This document shows, piece after piece, positions 1 through 5,721 of a stretch of DNA of 5,988 nt; position 1 is the stretch's first letter, and every line of letters starts with the position of its first letter. The notes under the pieces were generated by a model. It saw only the letters and a list, made by a program, of their open reading frames with translations, ran no database searches and was not told the DNA's origin. The stretch is from contig UQVD01000103.1 of the NCBI GenBank assembly GCA_900544385.1, forward strand, positions 1 through 5,988. Reading direction: 5' to 3'. This DNA comes from an uncultured Collinsella sp. (GTDB lineage Bacteria > Actinomycetota > Coriobacteriia > Coriobacteriales > Coriobacteriaceae). A program made the position numbers and the translations under genes.

Positions 1-26
1 GGCTCGGAGATGTGTATAAGAGACAG
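1..26 (+). other. Nextera/Tn5 sequencing adapter remnant
   Basis: The first 26 bases match the 3' end of the Nextera read-2 transposase adapter, finishing with the 19-base Tn5 mosaic end AGATGTGTATAAGAGACAG at 8-26. This is library sequence, not genome. Read in frame with the first gene it encodes the artefactual start V/M-Y-K-R-Q, and in another frame C-I-R-D-S, so any protein predicted to begin with these residues is chimeric. Genuine sequence starts at 27. Confidence 0.97.
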
Positions 27-1274
27 CAATTTACAGAGCGCGAGTTCATTCCCGTGCTGCTTGGTGGCGACATCAACGCCTATTCGGTGGCGCGCGCCTT
101 CTACGAGGAGTACCAGGTCAAGAGTCTGGTCTTTGGCAAGTATCAGACGGGTCCCGCGTACCGCAGCCAGATTATCGACTACACGCCCAACGTGGATATC
201 GACACCATGCCCGTGATGCTCAAAACCGTCAACGGCATTGCCCAAGCGCATGCCGACAAGACTATTGTCCTTGTGGGCTGCGGCGACAACTATGTCGCTC
301 TCGTGGCTCAAGCCAAGGATGCTCATGAGCTGGCGGATAACATCGTCGCTCCCTACGCGTCCTACAGCATGCTCGAGCAGTGCCAGAAGAAGGAGATCTT
401 CTACGAGCTGTGCGAGAAGCATGGCGTGCCCTATCCGCACACGTTTACCTTTACCAAGGCGATGCTCAATGCCCAGGGTGAGGCGCCTGCCGAAGTGCTC
501 GACCAGATCGATTTTCCTTACCCGATGATTCTGAAGCCTTCTGACGGCATCATGTGGTGGCAGCATGAGTTCGAGGGCCAGAAGAAGGCCTATGAGATTG
601 CCGACCGCGCCGAGCTGGAACAGGTCATTCGCGACTCGTATGCCAGCGGCTACACCGACGACCTGATCTTGCAGGATCGCGTGCCCGGCAACGACGAGTA
701 CATGCGCGTGCTCACCAGCTATTCCGACCGCAACGGTAAGGTCCGCATGATGTGCCTGGGCCATGTGCTGCTCGAGGAGCATCAGCCCCACGGTGTCGGC
801 AACCATGCCTGTATCATTACCGAGCCCAACGACGAGCTCATGGGCGGCGTGCGCAAGTTGCTCGAGGACCTTCACTTTGTGGGCTATTCCAACTTTGACG
901 TTAAGTACGACGAGCGCGACGGCTCGTTTAAGTTCTTCGATTTCAACACGCGCCAGGGCCGCAGCAACTACTACGTTACCAACAGCGGCTTTAACGTTGC
1001 CAAGTATGTGGTGGACGAGTATGTGTTCAACCGTCCGTTTGAGCCGGAGTTTGTGACGGCTCAGGACGAGGCCCTGTGGATGGTCGTCCCCATGGGCGTC
1101 GTCGACAAGTACGTCAAGGATCCCGAGCTGCGCGCTAAGGTGCATCGCCTGGACAAGGAAGGCAAGGGCGCCGACCCTTCGTTTATGAAGGGCGACTTTG
1201 TCTTTAACCGCTGGCTGCGCATGTGGCACACCAAGCTGCGCCACTTTAAGCTGTTCAAGACGTATTACAAGTAG
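27..1274 (+). CDS. ATP-grasp carboxylate-amine ligase, probable D-aspartate ligase (5' partial)
   Basis: This is an ATP-grasp ligase of about 415 native residues. Numbering here starts at base 27. A pre-ATP-grasp Rossmann-like region covers roughly residues 7-110, with GGDINAYSVARAF near its start. The ATP-binding lysine lies in YPMILKPSDG (K170). The metal/ATP site is DFNTRQGRSNYY (D305, N307, R309), equivalent to the E/D-x-N-x-R signature of the fold. Such enzymes activate a carboxylate as an acyl phosphate for attack by an amine. D-aspartate ligases use D-Asp and the side-chain amine of Lys or Orn in the peptidoglycan precursor, in the cytoplasm. The aspartate/glutamate racemase 84 bases downstream supports that reading, because ligase and racemase are paired in Enterococcus faecium. 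The native start codon is missing: the open frame runs into adapter, and probably about 10-15 residues are lost. The C-terminus is complete, ends in a basic aromatic tail (FKLFKTYYK), and stops with TAG at 1272-1274. ATP-grasp ligase is secure. D-Asp as substrate is inference, and other amino-acid ligases of this fold remain possible. Confidence 0.85.
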   Translation, partial: QFTEREFIPVLLGGDINAYSVARAFYEEYQVKSLVFGKYQTGPAYRSQIIDYTPNVDIDTMPVMLKTVNGIAQAHADKTIVLVGCGDNYVALVAQAKDAHELADNIVAPYASYSMLEQCQKKEIFYELCEKHGVPYPHTFTFTKAMLNAQGEAPAEVLDQIDFPYPMILKPSDGIMWWQHEFEGQKKAYEIADRAELEQVIRDSYASGYTDDLILQDRVPGNDEYMRVLTSYSDRNGKVRMMCLGHVLLEEHQPHGVGNHACIITEPNDELMGGVRKLLEDLHFVGYSNFDVKYDERDGSFKFFDFNTRQGRSNYYVTNSGFNVAKYVVDEYVFNRPFEPEFVTAQDEALWMVVPMGVVDKYVKDPELRAKVHRLDKEGKGADPSFMKGDFVFNRWLRMWHTKLRHFKLFKTYYK

Positions 1275-1283
1275 ATGAGCGCG

Positions 1284-1313
1284 GCGCCCGTCCGGTTTGC
1301 ATCGGGCGGGCGC
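1284..1313 (+). terminator. Intergenic GC hairpin between ligase and racemase
   Basis: Arms 1284-1294 and 1303-1313 form an 11-bp stem, with one G-U pair, around the 8-base loop GTTTGCAT. It begins 10 bases after the ligase stop. No T-run follows, so it is not a classical intrinsic terminator. It could be a weak or Rho-assisted terminator, an mRNA-stabilising hairpin, or an attenuator that lowers racemase expression relative to the ligase. Confidence 0.45.
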
Positions 1314-1316
1314 GGG

Positions 1317-1322
1317 TATGAT
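1317..1322 (+). promoter_or_regulatory. Possible -10 element for the racemase gene
   Basis: TATGAT lies 37 bases before the racemase start and just after the hairpin. The best -35 candidate, TTGCAT at 1297-1302, leaves only a 14-base spacer and sits in the hairpin loop, so the promoter is weakly supported. Co-transcription with the ligase is equally compatible. Confidence 0.25.
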
Positions 1323-1358
1323 ACGCGCAATTGCGCAAGCGTCACCAAGGAGGCGGCG

Positions 1359-2105
1359 ATGGAAAAGCTGGGAGTTATCGGCGGCATGGGCGCCGAGGCC
1401 ACGTCGTATTACTACGACCAGGTGGTGCGTCATACGGCTGCTGCCTGCGATCAGGAACATATCGACATGGTGGTACTCTCCAAGTCGACCATGCCCGACC
1501 GCACGCTGGCCATTAAGACCGGCGAGCATGCCAAGCTGCTGGCGACCATGAAAGAGTGCGCCCAGGCACTCGAGTCGCTGGGCTGTGCACACATTGCCAT
1601 TCCCTGCAACACGTCACACTACTTCTATGACCAGATCCAGTCGTTTACGAAGGTGCCGATTATCCACATGCCGCGTGAGTCGGTGCGCTATGCCCTTGCG
1701 GGTGCGGTGATGGGGGAGTGCGAGTTCGACCCCAACCTGAGTATGCCGGCCGAGCCGGTGCACAAGATTGGCATTATGGGAACCGATGGCACCGTGGGCG
1801 CGGGCGTCTACGGCCGCGAATGTAAGGCTGCGGGTGTTGAGGTCGTCTATCCCAGCGAGAAACGTCAGAACGATGTGATGTCGCTTATCTACGATGATGT
1901 GAAGGCCGGACGTGAGCCCGATATGGATAAGTTCGACCGCGTGATGTGGGAGTTCGCCCGTAGCGGCTGCGACCGCGTCATTCTGGCCTGCACCGAGCTC
2001 TCGGTGCTGCAGAAGTACCGAGAGATGCCCGAGATCACCCTCGACGCCATGGACGTCCTGGTGCGCGAATCCATCATCCGTTGCGGTGCTCCCTACCGCC
2101 TCTAG
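1359..2105 (+). CDS. Aspartate/glutamate racemase family protein
   Basis: This is a complete 248-residue member of the PLP-independent Asp/Glu racemase family, which interconverts L- and D-amino acids with two cysteines acting as acid and base. Both are present: C83 in IPCNTSH and C211 in LACTELS. The N-terminal IGGMGAEATSYYYDQV and the second-lobe start IGIMGTDGTVGAGVY are typical of the RacD/YgeA-type branch. The usual length is about 230-250 aa. The chosen ATG at 1359 has a strong Shine-Dalgarno AAGGAGG at 1347-1353 with 5-base spacing. The frame is open upstream to an ATG at 1275, but that start has no ribosome site and would add residues translated from the hairpin. With the ligase upstream, the likely role is supplying D-Asp for cell-wall cross-bridges. 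Free D-Asp or D-Glu metabolism is an alternative. Family membership is secure and substrate is inferred. The gene ends in TAG, 59 bases before a strong terminator. Confidence 0.92.
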   Translation: MEKLGVIGGMGAEATSYYYDQVVRHTAAACDQEHIDMVVLSKSTMPDRTLAIKTGEHAKLLATMKECAQALESLGCAHIAIPCNTSHYFYDQIQSFTKVPIIHMPRESVRYALAGAVMGECEFDPNLSMPAEPVHKIGIMGTDGTVGAGVYGRECKAAGVEVVYPSEKRQNDVMSLIYDDVKAGREPDMDKFDRVMWEFARSGCDRVILACTELSVLQKYREMPEITLDAMDVLVRESIIRCGAPYRL

Positions 2106-2164
2106 CTTCCGATCTGCCAAAAAGGGACAGGTTAATATTGGTAGGTTTTATCTGGTGAAACAGT

Positions 2165-2202
2165 AAAGGCCTCGGCTCGTTTGGTGCGAGCCGAGGCCTT
2201 TT
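2165..2202. terminator. Bidirectional intrinsic terminator between convergent genes
   Basis: A perfect 15-bp stem is formed by arms 2165-2179 and 2187-2201 around the loop TTTGGTG. It is flanked by AAA on the left and TTTT on the right, so it gives hairpin plus U-run when read from either side. It lies between the + strand racemase and the - strand ecfT and can end both transcripts. Confidence 0.93.
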
Positions 2203-2230
2203 GCGTTGGGCGGTTGCTGTCGGTAGTGAA

Positions 2231-2977
2231 CTAGAACAGGAAGCCGATGGCGATGAGGGCGATGCTGACGATGAGCACGGCGATGTCTAGGCCCTTGATG
2301 GGGTAGCGCTTGTACGAGCTGGCGCGCGTACGCAGATAGAAGCCGCGTTGTTCTGCCGCCAAGGCTGTGGCATCGGTTTTGCCCACGCTTGAGATGAGCA
2401 GCGGCACGCACAGTGGCAGCATGAGCTTAAGCTTCTTAATGGGGTTCTTGGTGTCGTACTCGACGCCGCGTGCGGTCTGCGCCTCCATGATGGCGTTCAT
2501 CTCCTGACCAAACACCGGCACGAAGCGCAGCGCCGTGGTAAAGGTGAAGGCATAGCGATACGGCACGTGCAGCACCTCGACGCAGGCGTTGGCAAGGTCG
2601 TTGAGCTTGGTCACCATGAGCATGAGGATGAGTGGTAACGCCACACCCAGCAGGCGCAGACAGGCCTTCGATCCTGTGATGAGACCCGTGTCGGTGATAA
2701 AGCCCCACACCACGTTGCCATCGCGCATAAAGGCCAGCTGGAGCACCAGCATGATAAGCGCGAGCGGAATCAGCAACTTGAGCAGCGAGAACAGACGGTC
2801 GACGACGCCGGCATAGGCACCCAGCGCAAGGGTGAGTGCCAAAAAGCCCAGCAGCGCCACGTAGGTGTCGGACAAGAAGATGCCGACGATGATGGCGGCG
2901 GCGAGGCCCAGTTTGACGACGGGATTCAGGCGATGCAGCAGCGTATCGCCCGGCATGTAGTCGATGACGTTAACCAC
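2231..2977 (-). CDS. ecfT: ECF transporter transmembrane coupling protein EcfT
   Basis: This 248-residue integral membrane protein is the T component that links the ATPases to the substrate-binding S component in energy-coupling factor importers. The N-terminal YMPGDTLLHRLNPVVK is the family hallmark. Hydrophobic segments lie near residues 21-56, 64-83, 107-123 and 231-248, with a large cytoplasmic helical region between. The two short Arg-containing coupling motifs that dock into the ATPase grooves are visible: TARGVEYD (A169-R170-G171) and EQRGFYLR (Q210-R211-G212). The start is taken as GTG at 2977, with AAGGAG at 2988-2993 and a 10-base spacer. It overlaps the last codons of ecfA (stop 2970-2972), which implies translational coupling. 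An ATG at 3010 with a GAGG upstream would add 11 residues and cannot be excluded, but family members usually begin about 8-10 residues before the YxPG motif. This is the last gene of the operon, ending 29 bases from the bidirectional terminator. Confidence 0.92.
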   Translation of the reverse strand: MVNVIDYMPGDTLLHRLNPVVKLGLAAAIIVGIFLSDTYVALLGFLALTLALGAYAGVVDRLFSLLKLLIPLALIMLVLQLAFMRDGNVVWGFITDTGLITGSKACLRLLGVALPLILMLMVTKLNDLANACVEVLHVPYRYAFTFTTALRFVPVFGQEMNAIMEAQTARGVEYDTKNPIKKLKLMLPLCVPLLISSVGKTDATALAAEQRGFYLRTRASSYKRYPIKGLDIAVLIVSIALIAIGFLF

Positions 2978-4721
2978 GGTGGACCATCTCCTTGGCAATT
3001 CGAACGACATCGGTGACCTCGCTCACCTGCGCAAAAGCGGGCGAGACGGAAGATGCCAGACGGCGCGAGAGTTCAATAACCTGGGGAGGCTCCACGTAGG
3101 CACGCCGCATGAGATCGATGTTCGAGAATAGCTCGTGCGTGCGGCCGCGGTCGAGGATGCGACCGTCGGCCATTACCACAATGCGCTCGGCAAAGTCGGA
3201 GACGACTTCCATATCGTGGCAGACCATGATAACGGCGCAACCGCGCTCGGCCATGGTGCGCACCGTTTCCATGACGGTCATGCACTCGCGGTAATCAAGG
3301 CCGCTCGTGGGCTCGTCGAGCACGACGATCTTGGGCTCAACCACTACGACGGAGGCAAGCGCCACCATTTGTCGCTGACCGCGCGAGAGCGAGAAGGGCG
3401 CCTCGTCGGCCGGCAAGCCAAAGCGGTCGATGACGAGCTGGGCGCGACGCAGCGCCTCGGCACGGTCGATGCCGGCAAGCTCCAGGCCAAAGGCGACCTC
3501 GTCGAGCACGGTGTCCTTGCAGATCTGGCGGTCGGGGTTTTGGAAGAGGGTCGCGACCTCGCGAGCGATGCGGCTCGTGGGAACGGCTGCGGTATCCAGT
3601 CCCGTGACGCGCACGCTGCCCGAGGCGGGCTTAAGCAGGCCTGTGAGCAGTTTGGTGAGCGTGGTCTTGCCGGCGCCGTTTTGGCCGACGATGCCCACGA
3701 GCTCGCCGGGATAGAGCGTCAGGCTAAGGTCGTGTACGGCGGCGCCGCCATTGGGATAGGCAAACTCAACATGGTCGAAGGTGAGTACGGGTTCGGCGTC
3801 CTTGGCATGAGGGCGCAACGACGGTGCATGCGGGGAACCGGCGGGCGCCTGGGCTTCGATAGCCGCGCGTGCGGGGTCGACGATGCCCGAAATCATGCGC
3901 TCGGCCTCATCGACATCCAAGCAGGGGGTACCGCTTACCAGGCCATCGGCCTCGAGGCTATTGAAGATACGCGTGACGCGAGGGCAGTCGACGCCGATGG
4001 CACGGAGCTCGTCGGTATGCGCGAAGACCTCGTGTGGCTCGCCCTGCAGCGCGATTTCGCCATGGTTGAGCACGAGCACGCGGTTGCAGTACTCCGAGAG
4101 CAGGGCGACCTTTTGCTCGACGACGACGATGGTGATTCCAAGTGCGCGGTTTGCCTCACGCAGCGTCTCGAAGACCAACGTGGAGCTGGCGGGGTCGAGT
4201 GCCGCGGTGGGCTCGTCGAGAACCAAGACGCGCGGACGCATGGCGAGGATGGCGGCGATGGCTACCTTTTGCTTCTGTCCGCCCGAGAGGGTGGCGATCT
4301 CGCGGTCGCGCAGGTCGCTGATGCCGACGGTCTCGAGAGTTTCGCTCACGCGCTGCTTGATCTGGTCGTGGGGAACGCCAAAGTTCTCGAGGCCAAAGAG
4401 CATCTCGTCCTCGACGACCGAAGCGACCATCTGCGTGTCGATATCCTGCAGCACACTGCCGACGATTTGCGACACGTCGGTGAGCGAGACTTCGCAGGTG
4501 TCGTGGCCGTCGACCATGACGGACCCAAAGAACGTGCCGGTGTAGTGGTGGGGCACGGCGCCCGACAGACAGGCGGCAAGCGTGGACTTGCCGGCGCCCG
4601 AGGGTCCGATGATGCCGATGAAATCTCCCTTGTTCACGCTGAGCGAGATGTGGCTGAGCGCTTGCTCGGTCTGCGTGCCATAGGAGAACGAGACATCGTC
4701 GACGTTGATGATCGTTTCCAT
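2970..4721 (-). CDS. ecfA: Fused double ABC ATPase of an ECF transporter (EcfA1-EcfA2 type)
   Basis: This cytoplasmic energy-coupling ATPase of 583 residues has two ABC domains in one chain. In many bacteria these are separate EcfA1 and EcfA2 proteins. Domain 1 (about 3-240) has Walker A GPSGAGKST (39-47), Q-loop Q92, signature LSGGQ (145-149) and Walker B VLVLDEP (165-171). Domain 2 (about 311-540) has Walker A GQNGAGKTT (346-354), Q-loop Q394, signature LSRGQ (445-449), Walker B VVLDEP (466-471) and switch H502. A Pro/Ala-rich linker near 283-310 joins them. The switch histidine position of domain 1 is Gln (VVVEQKVALL, Q203), so one composite ATP site looks degenerate. The start ATG at 4721 has GAAAGG at 4727-4732 as ribosome site. 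ecfT follows with an 8-base overlap, and the S-component gene lies upstream. Fused EcfA proteins are typical of dedicated ECF systems with their own S component. Confidence 0.95.
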   Translation of the reverse strand: METIINVDDVSFSYGTQTEQALSHISLSVNKGDFIGIIGPSGAGKSTLAACLSGAVPHHYTGTFFGSVMVDGHDTCEVSLTDVSQIVGSVLQDIDTQMVASVVEDEMLFGLENFGVPHDQIKQRVSETLETVGISDLRDREIATLSGGQKQKVAIAAILAMRPRVLVLDEPTAALDPASSTLVFETLREANRALGITIVVVEQKVALLSEYCNRVLVLNHGEIALQGEPHEVFAHTDELRAIGVDCPRVTRIFNSLEADGLVSGTPCLDVDEAERMISGIVDPARAAIEAQAPAGSPHAPSLRPHAKDAEPVLTFDHVEFAYPNGGAAVHDLSLTLYPGELVGIVGQNGAGKTTLTKLLTGLLKPASGSVRVTGLDTAAVPTSRIAREVATLFQNPDRQICKDTVLDEVAFGLELAGIDRAEALRRAQLVIDRFGLPADEAPFSLSRGQRQMVALASVVVVEPKIVVLDEPTSGLDYRECMTVMETVRTMAERGCAVIMVCHDMEVVSDFAERIVVMADGRILDRGRTHELFSNIDLMRRAYVEPPQVIELSRRLASSVSPAFAQVSEVTDVVRIAKEMVHRG

Positions 4722-4739
4722 GGATACCTTTCATAGTCA

Positions 4740-4783
4740 TTGGGGACGTTCTTTAATGACTAGTCGTTTAAGAACGTCCCCAA
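4740..4783. repeat. REP-like palindrome upstream of ecfA
   Basis: Perfect 14-bp arms (4740-4753, starting TTGGGGACGTTCTT, and 4770-4783) surround a 16-base centre that itself contains the palindrome GACTAGTC (4758-4765). The word CTAGTCGTTT at 4760-4769 is repeated directly at 4787-4796, followed by GGGACAG. The structure lies 7 bases upstream of the ecfA ribosome site and has no U-run in either direction. Its form resembles dispersed REP/RAYT-type intergenic elements whose arms carry GGGGAC-type ends. That family assignment is from memory and unverified. Confidence 0.7.
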
Positions 4784-4826
4784 AAGCTAGTCGTTTGGGA
4801 CAGTTTTTGGTGGTGAAGCACGGAGA

Positions 4827-4929
4827 CGGCTTTACGAGGGGCCCCAGGTTGGCGCGAGAAAGAGGAGCGAAGCGTACTTGGGTACGCGAGCGACGAATGA
4901 ACGCCAAGATGGGGTGGCTCGTAAAGCCG
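4827..4929. repeat. 103-base imperfect inverted repeat between the S-component gene and ecfA
   Basis: Nested complementary blocks make one long hairpin. CGGCTTTACGAG (4827-4838) pairs with 4918-4929 (12 bp). CCCCA (4842-4846) pairs with TGGGG (4910-4914). TTGGCG (4849-4854) pairs with CGCCAA (4902-4907). GCGTAC (4872-4877) pairs with GTACGC (4882-4887) around the loop TTGG. It starts 6 bases after the S-component stop on the transcribed strand and lacks a U-run. It looks like a MITE-like or dispersed intergenic hairpin. In the operon mRNA it could protect the S-component message from 3' decay or partly uncouple it from ecfAT. Confidence 0.7.
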
Positions 4930-4935
4930 AGCGGG

Positions 4936-5508
4936 TTAGTTGAGTCTAAGAGCCTTCTGGATGGGCAGGTAGAGGGCGCCGACCAGAATGGCGTTAAAGA
5001 CGGCGGTCATGGCAACGACGGGCAGCATGGCGGCGGCGAGCTCGCCGACCACGCCGAGCATGGCCATCTTGATGATCATGAAGATGACGCCGGAGACAAA
5101 GGTGGTCAGGAAGGTTGCGACAATGGCGATGGCTGGCTTGACCTGACCGTTCTTGCCGGCGGCGTTGACGATGCCGGCCATGAGCATGGCGGCGATGCCC
5201 TCGGCGGCAAAATCGACGAACGGCGAAGTGGTGGTGATCTGGATCACGGCAGCCGAGATGAGGCCAATGACGAGCGCCTGGCCGATGTTGGGACGAACGA
5301 CCAGGATGGTGAGGCAGAAGGCCGAGATGATGAACTCGGGGCTGATCATGCCGCCCGAGATGCCCGAGATGGCCTTGCCGACGGTGAAGTTGAGGATGAA
5401 GCCGGCAGCGAGCAGGATGGCGAGCAGGACGAGGGCGCGGACGTCGAGTTTGCCGCGGTCGGCGGTCTGGACGGTGCGGGGCTGGGCGGCGGTGGTGTTC
5501 TGAGACAT
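4936..5508 (-). CDS. ECF transporter S component, predicted tryptophan-specific (TrpP-like)
   Basis: This small integral membrane protein of 190 residues has about six hydrophobic segments, roughly 23-41, 55-71, 75-90, 101-118, 124-147 and 158-181. This is the size and shape of an ECF substrate-binding S component. It is followed by the fused ATPase and T component on the same strand. The stretch AAGFILNFTVG (34-44), SPEFIISAF (57-65), then ITTTSPFVDFAAEGIAA (91-107) resembles, from memory, the layout of TrpP-type transporters. The substrate prediction rests mainly on the upstream leader with three tandem Trp codons and an attenuator terminator. The start is ATG at 5508 (MSQNTTAAQP), with AAAGGA at 5517-5522 and an 8-base spacer. 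An in-frame ATG at 5538 would add 10 residues that overlap the ribosome site and is not preferred. S component is likely. Tryptophan is inferred, and tryptophan-derived or related indolic compounds are alternatives. Confidence 0.82.
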   Translation of the reverse strand: MSQNTTAAQPRTVQTADRGKLDVRALVLLAILLAAGFILNFTVGKAISGISGGMISPEFIISAFCLTILVVRPNIGQALVIGLISAAVIQITTTSPFVDFAAEGIAAMLMAGIVNAAGKNGQVKPAIAIVATFLTTFVSGVIFMIIKMAMLGVVGELAAAMLPVVAMTAVFNAILVGALYLPIQKALRLN

Positions 5509-5553
5509 GGTGAAAATCCTTTCGGAATGGGGGTGCAAGAGAAAAGCGGAGGC

Positions 5554-5683
5554 GCGTGATGCGAATGCGATCGGGCTCGAGATAGAAAAAGGCCCCCGGT
5601 CGAAACCGGAGGCCTTCCAATCACCTAGAGCGCAAAAACAGGCGTGAGGGACTCACTGTCGACCGATCGTATTCGCATCACGC
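5554..5683. repeat. 20-of-21-base inverted repeat bracketing the attenuator terminator
   Basis: Arms 5554-5574 and 5663-5683 are reverse complements apart from one A-C mismatch (5670 against 5567), separated by 88 bases that contain the terminator. One arm lies inside the leader-peptide coding sequence, directly after the Trp codons. The other lies between the terminator and the S-component ribosome site. In read-through RNA the two could form a long stem enclosing the terminator. Confidence 0.85.
5586..5616 (-). terminator. Attenuator intrinsic terminator upstream of the S-component gene
   Basis: Read on the - strand, the arm 5616-5605 pairs with 5600-5589 over 12 bp, with one U-G pair, around the tetraloop TTCG. 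The RNA continues into UUUUU at 5590-5586. It lies 36 bases after the leader-peptide stop and 77 bases before the S-component start, so it must be read through for transporter expression. This is the position of the 3:4 hairpin in a trp-type attenuator. Confidence 0.92.
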
Positions 5684-5721
5684 CACCACCAGTTGTTGAG
5701 AGACTTCATCGTGTTCTTCAT
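5653..5721 (-). CDS. Tryptophan leader peptide (22 aa) of a transcription attenuator
   Basis: This short frame starts at ATG 5721 and stops at TGA 5655-5653. It encodes MKNTMKSLNN, then WWW, then RDANTIGRQ. Three consecutive TGG codons (5691-5683) in a 22-codon frame are extremely unlikely by chance. The start has a strong Shine-Dalgarno AAAGGAG (5730-5736) with an ideal 8-base spacer. A terminator follows 36 bases after the stop. In trp attenuation the ribosome stalls at Trp codons when charged tRNA-Trp is scarce, an antiterminator forms and downstream genes are transcribed. With plentiful Trp the ribosome finishes and termination occurs. The downstream gene is a membrane transporter S component rather than a biosynthetic enzyme, which points to Trp-responsive uptake. 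The peptide itself is probably only a translation sensor. It is easily missed by gene finders because of its length. Confidence 0.88.
   Translation of the reverse strand: MKNTMKSLNNWWWRDANTIGRQ

Noticed and set aside
10..216. 68-codon + strand frame starting with C-I-R-D-S after Met
   Set aside because: It starts in adapter sequence and is out of frame with the ATP-grasp gene. It is a known library artefact.
1275..1358. Upstream in-frame extension of the racemase from ATG 1275
   Set aside because: It has no Shine-Dalgarno, encodes a non-family sequence through a hairpin, and an ideal AAGGAGG precedes ATG 1359.
2106..2115. CTTCCGATCT, matching the end of a TruSeq adapter
   Set aside because: It is only a 10-base match with no extension into the rest of the adapter, and the library is Nextera-type. 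There is no break in gene structure, so chance is the simplest explanation.
3135..4736. Long 533-codon open frame on the + strand opposite ecfA
   Set aside because: It is a GC-rich antisense shadow of the fused ATPase. The composition is low-complexity Asp/Gly/Ala/Val/Glu, no domain is recognisable, and the - strand carries all ABC motifs.
4705..5559. 284-codon + strand open frame across the spacer and S-component gene
   Set aside because: It runs antisense to a clear membrane protein, its translation is Gly/Asp/Glu-rich low complexity, and it crosses the inverted repeats and the S-component ribosome site.
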